From Marinobacter mangrovi (GTDB taxonomy: Bacteria; Pseudomonadota; Gammaproteobacteria; Pseudomonadales; Oleiphilaceae), in contig NZ_JAERVO010000002.1 of assembly GCF_016798325.1 (NCBI RefSeq), forward strand, positions 434,001-498,000: a DNA stretch of 64,000 nucleotides, read 5' to 3'. Both the position numbers and the translations under genes were made by a program. The notes below the pieces were generated by a model. That model was not told the DNA's origin. It saw nothing but the letters and a program-made list of their open reading frames with translations, and searched no databases. This document shows, piece after piece, positions 54,101 to 64,000 of the stretch (positions are counted from its first letter, which is position 1; each line of letters begins with the position of its first letter).

Positions 54101-55135
54101 TTACCAGTCTGAATTCTCGATTTCAGTATAGATGCGGCGAAAGCTCTGCATGCGCTCCGGGCTGATCTCGCCTTTCTCTTCCGCCTCCAGCAGGGCGCAG
54201 CCCGGTTCGGACTGATGCCGGCAGTTGCGGAAACGGCAGGTGCCGACCAGCGGCCGGATCTCCCGGAAGCCGTATTCCAGATGCGCCACATCCATATGCC
54301 AGAGCCCGAATTCCCGGATGCCAGGGGAGTCGATCAGGTTGCCGCCGCAATCAAGATGGAACAGGCGGGCGGTGGTGGTCGTGTGGACGCCCTTGCCGGT
54401 GCTTTCGGACACGGCGCCGATCCGGATGCTCTCATCCCCTAGCAGTCGCCGGATAATGGAAGACTTGCCCACGCCGGACTGGCCGACAAACACGCTGGTC
54501 TGTTCTTCCAGCAGGTTGTCGATGGTGCGGTCGTCTTCCGGAGCCTTGTGGGCCGACGTCTGCTCGATTCGATAGCCGAGGTGGGCATACCGGTCGAGCA
54601 GGGCCTCGATATCGGCCCGGTTGCCATCGTGGATCAGGTCGGTCTTGTTGAGCAGCAGGACCGGCGTGATGTCGCAGTTTTCCGCGGCCACCAGGTAGCG
54701 GTCGATCAGGTTGTCGTGGGGTTCCGGTTCTGGCGCAATCACCAGGATGATCTGATCGATGTTGGCGGCCACCGGCTTGAGTTGGCCGAACTTGTCCGGG
54801 CGCTGGAGCAGGTTGTCCCGCTCCTGCAGCGCCACGATCACCCCAAGATCGTTGGACCCGGGGCGCCAGACGACCCGGTCGCCGGTCACCAGTGAGCCCA
54901 GGTTGGCCCGGACGTGGCAGCGAATCACCTCGCCCCGGTGTTCGCCCTCCAGCGCCTCCACATCAATCTGCTTGCCAAAATGAGCGATGATCAGGCCGCT
55001 TTGCTCGTCGCCCAGTTCCCCGGCCTGTAGTTGGCGGTCGATATCACGATCCCGGCGCGAAGCCCGCGCAGCGCGTTCTTCCTGGATTTTTTCGATGCGC
55101 CACTTCTGCTGCCTGTTAAGCCGACGTTTTGCCAT
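54101..55135 (-). CDS. rsgA: Small ribosomal subunit biogenesis GTPase
   Basis: Circularly permuted GTPase of 344 aa that acts late in 30S maturation. An OB fold comes first, then the G4 motif LLNKTDL, G1 VGQSGVGKSSI, G3 DSPGIREF, and a C-terminal zinc site CRFRNCRHQSEPGC. The N-terminus is basic and extended (MAKRRLNRQQKWRIEKIQE). I use the ATG at 55135; the frame is open 17 codons further up. Divergent from orn. Confidence 0.95.
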   Translation of the reverse strand: MAKRRLNRQQKWRIEKIQEERAARASRRDRDIDRQLQAGELGDEQSGLIIAHFGKQIDVEALEGEHRGEVIRCHVRANLGSLVTGDRVVWRPGSNDLGVIVALQERDNLLQRPDKFGQLKPVAANIDQIILVIAPEPEPHDNLIDRYLVAAENCDITPVLLLNKTDLIHDGNRADIEALLDRYAHLGYRIEQTSAHKAPEDDRTIDNLLEEQTSVFVGQSGVGKSSIIRRLLGDESIRIGAVSESTGKGVHTTTTARLFHLDCGGNLIDSPGIREFGLWHMDVAHLEYGFREIRPLVGTCRFRNCRHQSEPGCALLEAEEKGEISPERMQSFRRIYTEIENSDW

Positions 55136-55272
55136 GGAGTCCGTCTTTGTCTGCTGGATTTCTGCCTGTCCGGGTAAGTGTGCCATGATAGCAACGCTCC
55201 GGTGCGCCGATTATACGGGGCCGCCGGCGACCATTCACACCGTCTTGGCATCTTTTAAGCAGGAGTACCTTC

Positions 55273-55818
55273 ATGGCTGCAACCGATCGGCTGGTCTGGA
55301 TTGATCTGGAAATGACCGGACTGGATCCCGACAAGGAGCGCATTATCGAGATCGCCACCATCGTCACCGATTCCGATCTCAATACCATTGCAGAAGGGCC
55401 TGTCATTGCCATCCACCAACCGGACAGCGTGCTTGAGGCGATGGACGAGTGGTGTACCCGGACCCACGGTGAAAGCGGGCTGACCCAGCGGGTCAAGGAC
55501 AGCGCCGTGTCGGAAGTCGACGCCGAGCAACAGACGCTCGAATTCCTGGCGGAGCATCTGGAAAGCGGTCAGTCACCGCTGTGCGGTAACAGCATCGGTC
55601 AGGATCGCCGCTTCCTCGTGCGCTATATGCCGGCACTGGAGGCGTTCTTCCACTACCGCAACCTGGACGTCAGTACGATCAAGGAACTGGCCCGTCGCTG
55701 GCGGCCGGATGTGCTGGAAGGCGTGAAGAAAAAGGGTTCGCATCTGGCTCTGGACGATATTCGCGACTCAATCGAAGAGCTGCGACACTACCGCGAGCAT
55801 TTCTTCCGCCTTCAATAA
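55273..55818 (+). CDS. orn: Oligoribonuclease
   Basis: DEDDh 3-prime-5-prime exoribonuclease of 181 aa that degrades di- to short oligoribonucleotides, including pGpG from c-di-GMP turnover, and is essential in many gammaproteobacteria. The first metal site is D11 and E13 in [12 protein letters not shown]; later come [15 protein letters not shown] and [28 protein letters not shown] precedes the ATG. The last seven bases overlap the end of the convergent queG. Its presence is relevant to the c-di-GMP proteins encoded 10-20 kb away. Confidence 0.97.
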   Translation: MAATDRLVWIDLEMTGLDPDKERIIEIATIVTDSDLNTIAEGPVIAIHQPDSVLEAMDEWCTRTHGESGLTQRVKDSAVSEVDAEQQTLEFLAEHLESGQSPLCGNSIGQDRRFLVRYMPALEAFFHYRNLDVSTIKELARRWRPDVLEGVKKKGSHLALDDIRDSIEELRHYREHFFRLQ

Positions 55819-56876
55819 GGCTCGATGTTGTGCCGGCGCAAAGCCCAATGCACGTGCTCGCGAACCAGGGCCGATGGATGGTCGGCCCGCTGTTTCAGTG
55901 CCTCGATCACCGGAATGGTTGACGGTGCATTGCCCAGTCCCACCGCCAGGTTGCGTAGCCAGCCTTCATAGCCGGTACGCCGAATGGCCGAGCCTTCGGT
56001 CCGTTTGAGGAATTCTGCTTCCGTCCACAGGAACAGTTCAGCCAGCTCGCTGTTGTCGAGGTGATGCCGTGGCTGGAAGTCATCCTTGTCCGTTGGTTTG
56101 CTGAACTTGTTCCAGGGGCACACCAACTGGCAGTCATCACAGCCGAAGACGCGGTTGCCCATTCTGGCGCGTAAATGCTCCGGAATAGAGCCCTTGAGTT
56201 CGATGGTCAGATAGCTGATACAGCGCCGGGCATCGAGCTGATACGGCCCATCGAAAGCGTCCGTGGGGCAGACGTCCAGGCAGGCCGAGCAACTGCCGCA
56301 ATGTTCTGTGGTGAATGGCTCATCGACCGGTAACGGCGCACTGGTAAAGATTTCCCCGAGAAAAAAGAACGAGCCGGCTTTCGGGTGGATCAGCATGGTG
56401 TTCTTGCCGATCCAGCCCAGGCCGGCGCGCTGGGCCAGCGCTCGCTCCAGAACCGGCGCGCTGTCGACGAACGCGCGGTGGTTGTGCCCGGCCAGCGCCT
56501 CGTCAATGCGACGGGCCAACTGGGCAAGGCGTTTGCGGACCAGCTTGTGGTAGTCGCGCCCCAGCGTATAACGGGAGATATAGGCTTTCTCCCGATTCTG
56601 CAGCACCTGGGCCGGACTGTCCGGGGAGGGCAGGTAATCCATGCGCACGGAAATGACCCGGCGGGTGCCCGGCACCAGCTCATCGGGCCGATGACGTTTG
56701 GCGCCATGGTCGGCCATGTAGCTCATCTCACCGTTCATCCCTGCGTCCAGCCAGGCCTTCAACCGCGCGCCATGGGCGCCGGTATCGGCGTCATTGATCC
56801 CGACTGCCTGAAAGCCCAGTTCATAGGCCCAGTCGCGGATTTGGTCGGCCAAATTGTCGAGGGTTGTGGTTAACAT
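55812..56876 (-). CDS. queG: Epoxyqueuosine reductase
   Basis: Cobalamin and iron-sulfur enzyme of 354 aa for the last step of queuosine synthesis in tRNA. Two [4Fe-4S] sites are visible: [16 protein letters not shown] and, further on, [14 protein letters not shown]. The active-site region [17 protein letters not shown] and [19 protein letters not shown] fits the family. The C-terminal 60 residues look HEAT-like. Divergent from the NAD(P)HX repair gene. Confidence 0.96.
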   Translation of the reverse strand: MLTTTLDNLADQIRDWAYELGFQAVGINDADTGAHGARLKAWLDAGMNGEMSYMADHGAKRHRPDELVPGTRRVISVRMDYLPSPDSPAQVLQNREKAYISRYTLGRDYHKLVRKRLAQLARRIDEALAGHNHRAFVDSAPVLERALAQRAGLGWIGKNTMLIHPKAGSFFFLGEIFTSAPLPVDEPFTTEHCGSCSACLDVCPTDAFDGPYQLDARRCISYLTIELKGSIPEHLRARMGNRVFGCDDCQLVCPWNKFSKPTDKDDFQPRHHLDNSELAELFLWTEAEFLKRTEGSAIRRTGYEGWLRNLAVGLGNAPSTIPVIEALKQRADHPSALVREHVHWALRRHNIEPY

Positions 56877-56932
56877 TGATTAAGTTATGACCTTTCGGTT
56901 CATTTTGCTATGCTTAACAGGCATCTGGCCGG

Positions 56933-58534
56933 ATGAGTTCAACCGGATTCTGTTTATCGGATCATGAGGTGATGGATAGCCCCATGTGTGCTGCTGCTAA
57001 CGCCAGTTTACCAGAGAGCCTGTACGCTGCGGATGGGGTGCGGGCGCTCGATCGTTGTGCCATTGATGAATGGGGCACACCCGGATTTGAATTGATGCAG
57101 CGCGCGGCACGCTCGGCCTTTCGTCAGCTGGCCCGGCACTGGCCGGACGCACGCCGGGTGCTGGTGCTTTGCGGCGCCGGCAATAACGGCGGCGACGGTT
57201 ATCTGGTGGCGGCTTCCGCCCAGCGTCAGGGGCTTTCGGTGCAGTGCCTGGCAGTGGCCGATCCGGCCAAGCTCAAGGGCGATGCCGCGACCGCATACGA
57301 GGCAGCCGAGGACGCGGGAGTCTCCATTGAGCGTTACGACGGTTCATCGGCGGCGCTGCTGACCGATGCCATTGCGGAGGCCGACATCGTCGTCGATGCG
57401 ATGTTGGGGACCGGCGTTACCGGTGCGTTGCGGTCGCCCTTCGATCAGGCCATTGCCGCTCTGAATGAGAGTGGCAGGCCGGTACTTGCGGTGGACGTGC
57501 CTTCCGGGCTTGACGCGACCACGGGTTGGATTGAGACGGATGCCGTCAATGCGACAGTCACCGTCACGTTTATTGGCCTCAAGGCCGGGTTGCTGACCGG
57601 TCGTGGGCCGGATGTCGCGGGAGACGTCGTGTTCGACGATCTGGGCGTCGATCCGGCCGTCTACGACAGGGTGCCGGCGGTGGCCCGGCGTGCGGACTGG
57701 TGTATCGAGGCCCGTTGGCTGCCGGTGCGCCGACGCGGGGCACACAAAGGGGACTGTGGTCATCTATTGGTGATCGCCGGCGAACGGGGATTTGGCGGTG
57801 CGGCCCTGCTGGCGTCGGAAGCGGCGGCTCGTACCGGGGCTGGCCTGGTGACACTGGCAACGCGACCGGAGCATGTCAGCGCCGCCCTGACGCGTTGCCC
57901 GTCACTGATGGTGCACGGCCTGACCCACGGCAACGAACTGGATGCACTGTTGGCCAAAGCCGACGGCATAGTCTTTGGCCCCGGTGCCGGGCAGGGTGCC
58001 TGGGGGCAGCAAATGCTGCAGCGCGTCATGGCCTTTGACGGGCCGGTCCTGATGGATGCGGATGCCCTGAATATGCTGTCGTCACGGGCGCCCGGCAAGC
58101 ACGACAACTGGATTATGACGCCCCATCCGGGCGAGGCGGCCCGGCTGTTGGGCGTGGCCAATGCCGTGATCAACCGCGACCGGCTGGATGCCGTGGCGCA
58201 GTTGGAGCAGCGCTATGGCGGCGTCATTTTGCTCAAAGGCGCGGGAACGCTGGTGCTGGCCAACGATATGGAGCGGCCGGCCCTGGTTCAGGGCGGCAAT
58301 CCGGGTATGGCAACCGGCGGTATGGGCGATGTGCTCTCGGGCGTCATCGGCTCTCTGGCAGTGCAGGGATTGAGTCCCTCACGGGCAGCGGTGATGGGAG
58401 CCAGTCTGCACGCCGAAGCGGCGGACCGTGCCGCTCAGAGCAAAGGGTTCATGGGGTTGTTGCCGATGGATCTGATCGATTGGCTGCCAACGGTGCTCGG
58501 CGAGGCCGAAGGCGTCTTACCGGGTGGTCGTTAA
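56933..58534 (+). CDS. nnrD: Bifunctional NAD(P)H-hydrate epimerase / ADP-dependent dehydratase
   Basis: Repairs hydrated NADH and NADPH. The N-terminal epimerase (YjeF_N) domain covers about residues 30-230 (LCGAGNNGGDGYLVAA, DAMLGTGVTGALRSP, AVDVPSGLDATTG); the C-terminal kinase-like dehydratase covers about 250-520 (GGAALLASEAAARTGAGLVT, MTPHPGEAARLL, NPGMATGGMGDVLSGVIGSL). The start is uncertain: ATG at 56933, 56972 or 56984 are all in frame, and the later ones fit the family better. It opens the operon-like series with tsaE, amiB and mutL. Confidence 0.93.
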   Translation: MSSTGFCLSDHEVMDSPMCAAANASLPESLYAADGVRALDRCAIDEWGTPGFELMQRAARSAFRQLARHWPDARRVLVLCGAGNNGGDGYLVAASAQRQGLSVQCLAVADPAKLKGDAATAYEAAEDAGVSIERYDGSSAALLTDAIAEADIVVDAMLGTGVTGALRSPFDQAIAALNESGRPVLAVDVPSGLDATTGWIETDAVNATVTVTFIGLKAGLLTGRGPDVAGDVVFDDLGVDPAVYDRVPAVARRADWCIEARWLPVRRRGAHKGDCGHLLVIAGERGFGGAALLASEAAARTGAGLVTLATRPEHVSAALTRCPSLMVHGLTHGNELDALLAKADGIVFGPGAGQGAWGQQMLQRVMAFDGPVLMDADALNMLSSRAPGKHDNWIMTPHPGEAARLLGVANAVINRDRLDAVAQLEQRYGGVILLKGAGTLVLANDMERPALVQGGNPGMATGGMGDVLSGVIGSLAVQGLSPSRAAVMGASLHAEAADRAAQSKGFMGLLPMDLIDWLPTVLGEAEGVLPGGR

Positions 58535-58584
58535 GCCGGTCCGGAACCGGTTCATCAAGACATCGATAAAGGAGTTTGCAGGGC

Positions 58585-59109
58585 GTGAGCGGGGCGGGAA
58601 ACACGGCGCAGGAAAATGACCGGATCAGTGTGCGCCTGCCGGACGAGTCGGCCACCATGCAGTTTGGTGCACTGGTGGTTCAGGCGGTTCGCTCCGTCGG
58701 TGACGGTGTGGTCCTGCACCTGACGGGCAACCTGGGAGCTGGTAAGACGACGTTCAGCCGCGGTTTCATCCAGGGCCTGGGGCATGCCGGCGCGGTGAAA
58801 AGCCCGACCTACACGCTGGTCGAACCCTACGAGGAGCTGGTGCCTCCCGTTTACCATTTTGACCTGTATCGCCTGGGCGACCCGGAAGAATTGGAATACA
58901 TGGGCATCCGCGATTATCTCGCTGAAGGGGCCCTATGCCTGATCGAATGGCCGGAGCGGGGCGCGGGTGTGCTCCCGGAACCGGACGGCGTGATTGAACT
59001 GGCGTTGGCCGGTAAGGGACGCGAAGCCCGTTTTACGGCAACAACGCCGGCCGGACATCGATTATTGGAACGTTTACGCGCCAGTCTGACCAACGGTTGG
59101 CTGGCCTGA
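58585..59109 (+). CDS. tsaE: tRNA threonylcarbamoyladenosine biosynthesis ATPase
   Basis: Small P-loop ATPase of 174 aa that works with TsaB and TsaD in t6A modification of tRNA. The Walker A motif is [19 protein letters not shown], followed by [10 protein letters not shown] and [18 protein letters not shown] choose the GTG at 58585, ten bases after AAAGGAG; a TTG at 58576 would be too close to that site. Position between nnrD and amiB is the usual one in pseudomonads. Confidence 0.93.
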   Translation: MSGAGNTAQENDRISVRLPDESATMQFGALVVQAVRSVGDGVVLHLTGNLGAGKTTFSRGFIQGLGHAGAVKSPTYTLVEPYEELVPPVYHFDLYRLGDPEELEYMGIRDYLAEGALCLIEWPERGAGVLPEPDGVIELALAGKGREARFTATTPAGHRLLERLRASLTNGWLA

Positions 59110-59134
59110 AGTTATTTTTTAGGGATTGAGCAGG

Positions 59135-60493
59135 GTGAATCGCGGTATGCAGCATCTCCTGACCAGAATCACAGTATGGCCTCTCCTGGCGGCGCTCTGG
59201 CTCCTGGCCGGTCACGCCCAGGCAGAGACCAATGTCCAGGGGGCCCGGATCTGGCCGGCGCCGGATCATACACGGCTGGTGCTGGACATGGGGGGCGAGG
59301 TGGATCATTCGATCTTCACGCTCGATAATCCCTCGCGTCTGGTCATCGACATCAAGAACACCCGGCTGAAAACCAGTCTCGGTCGGCTGGATCTGTCCGG
59401 CAGCCCGATTCGCCGCATTCGCAGCGCGCCCCGCAACGGCGATGACCTGCGCGTGGTGCTGGACCTCAAACATTCGGTGGAACCCCGCAGTTTCCAGCTG
59501 GCCCCCAACGATGAATATGGCAATCGCCTGGTCGTGGATTTGCTGGAGCCGGGCGGCGGTCAGGACGAGGCGCCCAGTAAACCGGTGTTGTCCGAGGATC
59601 CGAACGGCAAGCGGGACATCATCGTGATGGTGGATCCCGGCCACGGCGGGGAAGACCCGGGGGCCAGTGGGCCGGACGGCACCCACGAGAAGGATGTGGT
59701 GCTGCCGCTGGCGCGGCGACTGCAGGCGCTCATCTCGGCCCAGCCTGGCTTCACGGCCAAGCTCACCCGCAACGGTGACTATTACATCGGCCTGCGTCAG
59801 CGCACGTTGCTGGCCCGTAAGGAAAATGCGGACCTGTTCATCTCCATCCACGCCGATGCCTTCCGGTCGCCCCAGCCGCGTGGTGCCTCGGTCTTCGCCC
59901 TGTCACGGCGGGGTGCGACCAGTGAAACCGCCCGCTGGCTGGCCCGCAACGAGAACCAGTCGGACCTGATCGGCGGCGTGGGTGGTGTCTCGCTGGACGA
60001 CAAGAACGAAGTACTTGCCGGCGTGCTTCTGGATCTGTCCATGACGGCCAGCATCAACGCGTCGGTGGGTGTTGGCGATCACGTCCTCGGCAACCTCCGG
60101 CGCGTCACGCACCTGCACAAGCCGGGTGTCGAGCAGGCGGCGTTTGTGGTGCTGAAATCTCCGGATATCCCGTCGATCCTGGTGGAGTCGGGATTCATCT
60201 CCAATCCGCAGGAGGAGCGCAACCTCAAGTCGGCCAGCTATCGCAATAAGTTGGCTCATGCCATCTGGCAAGGGGTGTCCTCCTATTTCGAGGATACGCC
60301 GCCCCCGGGCACGTTGCTGGCCTGGCAAAAGCGGCATAACGGTAGCATAGCCTCCTATCGCATTCGCCGGGGCGATACCCTGTCCGGCGTGGCGCGGCGT
60401 AATTCGACAACGGTCAATCGCCTCAAGGAGCTGAATAACCTGTCCAGCGACCAGGTGGTGATTGGCCAGATGCTCAAGATTCCCACCTCCTAA
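59135..60493 (+). CDS. amiB: N-acetylmuramoyl-L-alanine amidase with AMIN and LysM domains
   Basis: Periplasmic zinc amidase of about 452 aa that splits septal peptidoglycan. A signal peptide (ending GHAQA) is followed by an AMIN domain (about residues 30-130), the Amidase_3 domain with [30 protein letters not shown] and [12 protein letters not shown] supplying the zinc ligands and catalytic glutamate, and a C-terminal LysM repeat ([15 protein letters not shown]). The start may be GTG 59135 or ATG 59147. Named AmiB-like from the neighbourhood of mutL. Confidence 0.92.
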   Translation: MNRGMQHLLTRITVWPLLAALWLLAGHAQAETNVQGARIWPAPDHTRLVLDMGGEVDHSIFTLDNPSRLVIDIKNTRLKTSLGRLDLSGSPIRRIRSAPRNGDDLRVVLDLKHSVEPRSFQLAPNDEYGNRLVVDLLEPGGGQDEAPSKPVLSEDPNGKRDIIVMVDPGHGGEDPGASGPDGTHEKDVVLPLARRLQALISAQPGFTAKLTRNGDYYIGLRQRTLLARKENADLFISIHADAFRSPQPRGASVFALSRRGATSETARWLARNENQSDLIGGVGGVSLDDKNEVLAGVLLDLSMTASINASVGVGDHVLGNLRRVTHLHKPGVEQAAFVVLKSPDIPSILVESGFISNPQEERNLKSASYRNKLAHAIWQGVSSYFEDTPPPGTLLAWQKRHNGSIASYRIRRGDTLSGVARRNSTTVNRLKELNNLSSDQVVIGQMLKIPTS

Positions 60494-60585
60494 GACATAA
60501 AGTTATGGCGGCGGGCCTGAGATCTCGGGCCCGTCTTTGCTATGATGTGCCGCTCAGGAATTCATCGAGAGGCGCACCGTTCCCC

Positions 60586-62475
60586 ATGTCCGAGATCCGA
60601 CTGCTCAGCCCCCGCCTTGCCAACCAGATCGCCGCCGGTGAAGTCGTTGAACGGCCGGCGTCCGTGGTCAAGGAACTTGTCGAGAATGCGCTGGACGCCG
60701 GTGCCGAGCGGGTCGAAGTGGACATCGAGCAGGGGGGCGTCAAGCTGATCCGCGTGCGGGATACCGGCTCCGGTATTGCCGAGTCCGACCTGCCGCTGGC
60801 ATTGAGTCGGCATGCCACCAGCAAGATCGTCGATCTGGATGATCTCGAGGCGGTGGCATCTCTCGGCTTTCGCGGTGAGGCTCTGGCCAGTATCAGTTCC
60901 GTTTCCCGCCTATCCCTGACCTCCCGCACCGAGGGCAACGATGCGGCGGCCCGGGTGGAGGTTGAAGGGCGTGATATGGACGCTCGTATCTCGCCGGCGG
61001 CTCATCCCGTCGGCACCACCGTTGAAGTGCGGGATCTGTTTTTCAATACGCCGGCCCGGCGTAAATTCCTGCGCACGGAAAAGACGGAATTCGGCCACAT
61101 TGAGGAGTGCGTGCGACGCCAGGCCCTGGCCCGCTTCGAGACCGGCTTTACCCTGCGTCACAATCAACGCGCCATCCAGAGCCTGCGGCCGGCCATGACG
61201 CCGCTCGACAAGGAGCGCCGGATCGGCGCCCTGTGTGGCCAGCAGTTTATCGACAACGCCGTGGTCATCGATGCCGAGGCCTCGGGGCTGCGCCTGTGGG
61301 GCTGGGTGGCGCTGCCGACCTTCTCCCGCAGTCAGGCGGACCTCCAGTATTTCTTCGTCAACCATCGCGTGATCCGCGACCGTCTGGTAGCCCACGCGGT
61401 GCGCCAGGCCTACCGCGATGTGCTGTATAACAACCGGCATCCGGCGTTCGTGCTGTATCTGGAGCTGGACCCGGCCAACGTGGACGTGAACGTTCACCCC
61501 ACCAAGCACGAGGTGCGTTTCCGGGATGGCCGACTGGTGCATGATTTTATCTTCCGCACCCTGCATCGCGCTCTTGGCGAGGTGAAGCCCCAGGATCACA
61601 TGCATGGCGCCGTGGCCCAGTCGCTGAGTCGGGAGGCCGGTTATAGCGGGACTCCGGATAGCCAGCCAGCGCCTGTTGCCAGTGCTCCCTACGGCGCGAG
61701 TGCCGGTGGCCAGGCCTATGGCGGTCAGAAGCCGGTCGCCTGGGAGGCACAGGACCAGATGGCGTTCTACCAGTCGCTCAATGCCGGCGGGGGCACGGCA
61801 GAAGCCGCAGCATCGCCGGCGACCGCTGTGGCTGAGGCGCCCCAGAGCTTTGCCCAGCCCATGCCGACGCCGCCCCAGGACAGCGAAGCGGAGCCGCCCC
61901 TGGGATACGCCATCGCCCAGTTGCATGGCATCTACATACTGGCCCAGACCCGCCAGGGAATGATTGTGGTCGACATGCACGCTGCCCACGAGCGGATCAC
62001 CTACGAGCGCATGAAAACGGCGCTGGATGCCCAGGATCTGAAAAGCCAGCCGCTGCTGGTGCCTGTGACCCTGGCCGTGAGCCAGCGTGAAGCCGGCGTT
62101 GCAGAGAGCCACGTTGAGGAGCTGCAGTCGCTGGGCCTGCAAATCGAGCGGATGGGGCCGGAAACCCTGGTGGTCCGGCAAATTCCCGCGCTGCTGCGGG
62201 GGGCAGACACCGAGCAGCTGGTACGCGATGTGGTCTCCGACCTCATGGAACACGGTCAGTCCGACAGGGTGAAAGCTGTCACCAACGAACTGTTGGGCAC
62301 CATGGCTTGCCACGGCTCGGTGCGGGCCAACCGCCAGCTGACCATTCCCGAGATGAATACCTTGTTGCGGGATATGGAAGCCACCGAGCGCAGTGGCCAG
62401 TGCAACCACGGTCGTCCGACCTGGACCCTGGTCACGATGGGTGAGCTGGACAAACTGTTCCTGCGTGGTCGCTGA
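60586..62475 (+). CDS. mutL: DNA mismatch repair protein MutL
   Basis: GHKL ATPase and dimerisation protein of 629 aa. N-terminal motifs are [36 protein letters not shown] and [11 protein letters not shown]. After a low-complexity linker (about residues 345-435) the C-terminal domain has D463[11 protein letters not shown]474, the DxHAxxExxxxE metal motif of nuclease-competent MutL proteins, plus [12 protein letters not shown] and CNHGRPTW. So it probably nicks DNA itself, as in Pseudomonas, rather than relying on MutH. Start at ATG 60586; miaA follows after two bases. Confidence 0.96.
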   Translation: MSEIRLLSPRLANQIAAGEVVERPASVVKELVENALDAGAERVEVDIEQGGVKLIRVRDTGSGIAESDLPLALSRHATSKIVDLDDLEAVASLGFRGEALASISSVSRLSLTSRTEGNDAAARVEVEGRDMDARISPAAHPVGTTVEVRDLFFNTPARRKFLRTEKTEFGHIEECVRRQALARFETGFTLRHNQRAIQSLRPAMTPLDKERRIGALCGQQFIDNAVVIDAEASGLRLWGWVALPTFSRSQADLQYFFVNHRVIRDRLVAHAVRQAYRDVLYNNRHPAFVLYLELDPANVDVNVHPTKHEVRFRDGRLVHDFIFRTLHRALGEVKPQDHMHGAVAQSLSREAGYSGTPDSQPAPVASAPYGASAGGQAYGGQKPVAWEAQDQMAFYQSLNAGGGTAEAAASPATAVAEAPQSFAQPMPTPPQDSEAEPPLGYAIAQLHGIYILAQTRQGMIVVDMHAAHERITYERMKTALDAQDLKSQPLLVPVTLAVSQREAGVAESHVEELQSLGLQIERMGPETLVVRQIPALLRGADTEQLVRDVVSDLMEHGQSDRVKAVTNELLGTMACHGSVRANRQLTIPEMNTLLRDMEATERSGQCNHGRPTWTLVTMGELDKLFLRGR

Positions 62476-62477
62476 TC

Positions 62478-63482
62478 ATGGCGGCTGACACCCAGCGGCC
62501 CGCCGCGATCTGCCTGATGGGCCCGACGGCGGCCGGTAAGACGGATCTCGCCCTGGAGCTCTGCGACGCCTTGCCCTGCGACATCATCAGCGTGGATTCG
62601 GCGATGATCTACCGGGGGATGGACATCGGCACGGCCAAGCCCTCGGCTGAGGAACTTTCCCTCGCCCCGCACCGTCTTATCGACATCTGTGATCCAGCGG
62701 ACCGCTATTCGGCTGCGGATTTTCGGGCGGACGCGCTTCGTGAGATGGAGGCGATCAGTCGCGAGGGCCGGATTCCGCTGCTGGTCGGCGGCACGATGAT
62801 GTATTTCAAGGCCCTGTTGCTCGGCATGGCGGATCTGCCCTCGGCCGATCAGGCCTTGCGTACCGAGTTGGAAGCAAAGGCCGAGCGTGAGGGTTGGCCG
62901 GCGCTTCACGAGCAGCTCAAGGCGCTGGACCCGATCGCCGCCGAGGCCATCCACCCGAACAATCGACAGCGTGTGCTGCGGGCCCTGGAAGTGGTGCTGG
63001 TGTCGGGGCGCCCGATTTCCCAGGCCTGGGCCGGCAACGGTGCCGGAAGTGACGTGGATTACCCGTATTTAACCCAGTGGCAGGCAGACGCGTCGCCGGA
63101 CCTGCCGTATAATGTTATCCAGCTATCGATTTCACCGGGCAACCGATCGGTCCTTCACGATCGCATTCGGCTCCGATTCCAGAAGATGCTGGAGCTGGGT
63201 TTTATCGACGAGGTCCGGGCGCTGCGTGCCCGCGGCGATCTGCACAGCGGTTTGCCGTCGGTACGATGTGTCGGGTATCGCCAGGCGTGGTCATGGCTGG
63301 ACGGCGATGTGGATTACGAAACGTTCGTCGAGAAAGGGATTGCGGCAACCCGGCAGTTGGCCAAACGCCAGCTCACTTGGTTGCGAAAGTGGCCGGACCT
63401 TCACTGGATCGACAGCGAGGCGTCAGGTTCTTTGTCCCGCGCCTTGAAAATCCTCCAATCTCGCACCACATTGATTACATAA
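62478..63482 (+). CDS. miaA: tRNA dimethylallyltransferase
   Basis: Transfers a dimethylallyl group to A37 of tRNAs reading UNN codons, 334 aa. The P-loop [14 protein letters not shown] begins at residue 15; [45 protein letters not shown] and the tRNA-binding [19 protein letters not shown] follow. Its close link to mutL and hfq is the common gammaproteobacterial order. Confidence 0.97.
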   Translation: MAADTQRPAAICLMGPTAAGKTDLALELCDALPCDIISVDSAMIYRGMDIGTAKPSAEELSLAPHRLIDICDPADRYSAADFRADALREMEAISREGRIPLLVGGTMMYFKALLLGMADLPSADQALRTELEAKAEREGWPALHEQLKALDPIAAEAIHPNNRQRVLRALEVVLVSGRPISQAWAGNGAGSDVDYPYLTQWQADASPDLPYNVIQLSISPGNRSVLHDRIRLRFQKMLELGFIDEVRALRARGDLHSGLPSVRCVGYRQAWSWLDGDVDYETFVEKGIAATRQLAKRQLTWLRKWPDLHWIDSEASGSLSRALKILQSRTTLIT

Positions 63483-63661
63483 CGCTGGGCTATTGTGGCC
63501 CGGGTTATACATGCCGGTCTTGAAGAGTGGCCGGTTTCATTGTTCAGGGATGGCCAAAGGCGTGCTCATAACCTCCCTGACTGGAATCCCTGCAAGCAGT
63601 CAATGCAGCGGAACTCCGCTTCTACCAGACGATCTGCGATTAAAAAAACAGGAGAACTGAT

Positions 63662-63910
63662 ATGTCAAAAGGGCATTCGTTACAAGACCCTTACCTCAAT
63701 GCCTTGCGCAAGGAGCGCATTCCGGTGTCCATCTTCCTGGTCAATGGGATCAAGTTGCAGGGACAGATCGAGTCTTTCGATCAGTTCGTGATCCTGTTGA
63801 AGAACACGGTAAGCCAGATGGTATACAAGCATGCCATTTCAACGGTTGTGCCTGCCCGAAATGTACGTATTCCTCAACAGAGTGCAGGCGAGGGTGAGGG
63901 CGAAGCCTGA
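63662..63910 (+). CDS. hfq: RNA chaperone Hfq
   Basis: Hexameric Sm-like RNA chaperone of 82 aa mediating small-RNA pairing. The N-terminus [20 protein letters not shown], the Sm1 core [20 protein letters not shown] and the Sm2 motif [12 protein letters not shown] are conserved; the C-terminal tail is short ([16 protein letters not shown]), as in Pseudomonas rather than E. coli. AGGAGAACTGAT precedes the ATG. In the remaining 90 bases a GC stem-loop (CGGTCGG 63934-63940 with CCGACCG 63955-63961) follows but without a U-run; hflX would be expected beyond the window. Confidence 0.97.
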   Translation: MSKGHSLQDPYLNALRKERIPVSIFLVNGIKLQGQIESFDQFVILLKNTVSQMVYKHAISTVVPARNVRIPQQSAGEGEGEA

Positions 63911-64000
63911 ACCTGACGTGCTGCCGGTTTGACCGGTCGGTTCTCATGATGGGGCCGACCGCCAGTCCGCATCGTTTACTGCCCGCCGGGACTGATCGTC

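Noticed and set aside
52243-54291. A 682-codon open frame on the minus strand opposite motA and motB
   Set aside because: It is antisense to two clear stator genes, has no recognisable domains and its composition (His, Arg, Gln rich) is that of a GC-rich shadow frame.

Overview
The window is about 64 kb of GC-rich chromosomal DNA from a free-living gammaproteobacterium. From parE to hfq (about 31.4-63.9 kb) the gene order is essentially that of the Pseudomonas parE-parC-serB-fimX-psd-rhdA-motAB-rsgA-orn-queG-nnrD-tsaE-amiB-mutL-miaA-hfq block, with extra genes inserted. Together with terpene and acyl-CoA catabolism, a BLUF photoreceptor, TRAP-like transport and flagellar stator genes, this suggests a marine Marinobacter-like relative of the pseudomonads. 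That placement is an inference; there is no rRNA in the window. I see no tRNA, CRISPR array, insertion sequence or prophage.

Layout. 0.1-11 kb: an AraC-type regulator divergent from an AMP-binding acyl-CoA synthetase, an ankyrin protein, an ABC1/UbiB-type kinase, a purine uptake and salvage group (NCS2 permease, apt, then a fumarylacetoacetase-family enzyme), a TRIC/YicG membrane protein, a membrane-anchored BLUF protein, a YjdF-like membrane protein and a quinone oxidoreductase. 11.4-23.5 kb: a complete acyclic terpene utilization cluster, atuABCDEFGH on the minus strand with divergent atuR, in the same order as in Pseudomonas aeruginosa. 23.7-28 kb: a lipoprotein, solute-binding protein and fused TRAP-like permease operon. 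28.1-31.2 kb: a subtilisin-family lipoprotein protease translationally coupled to a PrcB-domain lipoprotein, resembling the Treponema dentilisin pair.

31.4-48.7 kb: topoisomerase IV genes parE and parC, separated by an intact EAL phosphodiesterase, a cytochrome b561/YceI operon, a chemoreceptor and small genes; then serB, a FimX-like c-di-GMP receptor with degenerate GGDEF and EAL sites, and a large protein with a possible PilZ-like C-terminus. 47.7-50.3 kb: the EF-P gene with both of its modification enzymes (epmB, efp, epmA). 50.3-63.9 kb: phospholipid synthesis (psd), sulfurtransferase (rhdA), flagellar stator (motAB), ribosome and RNA maintenance (rsgA, orn), tRNA modification (queG, tsaE, miaA), NAD(P)HX repair, cell-wall amidase, mutL and hfq.

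The most unusual non-coding content is a modular family of long palindromic repeats. Three sites lie in tail-to-tail gene junctions (10.98-11.35, 33.33-33.49 and 42.98-43.09 kb) and one lies inside the atu operon (18.13-18.36 kb). Two of these share a nearly identical 68-base core framed by 21-base arms that differ at five positions between copies, yet remain perfectly complementary in each. This indicates that the fold, or the inverted symmetry, is maintained.
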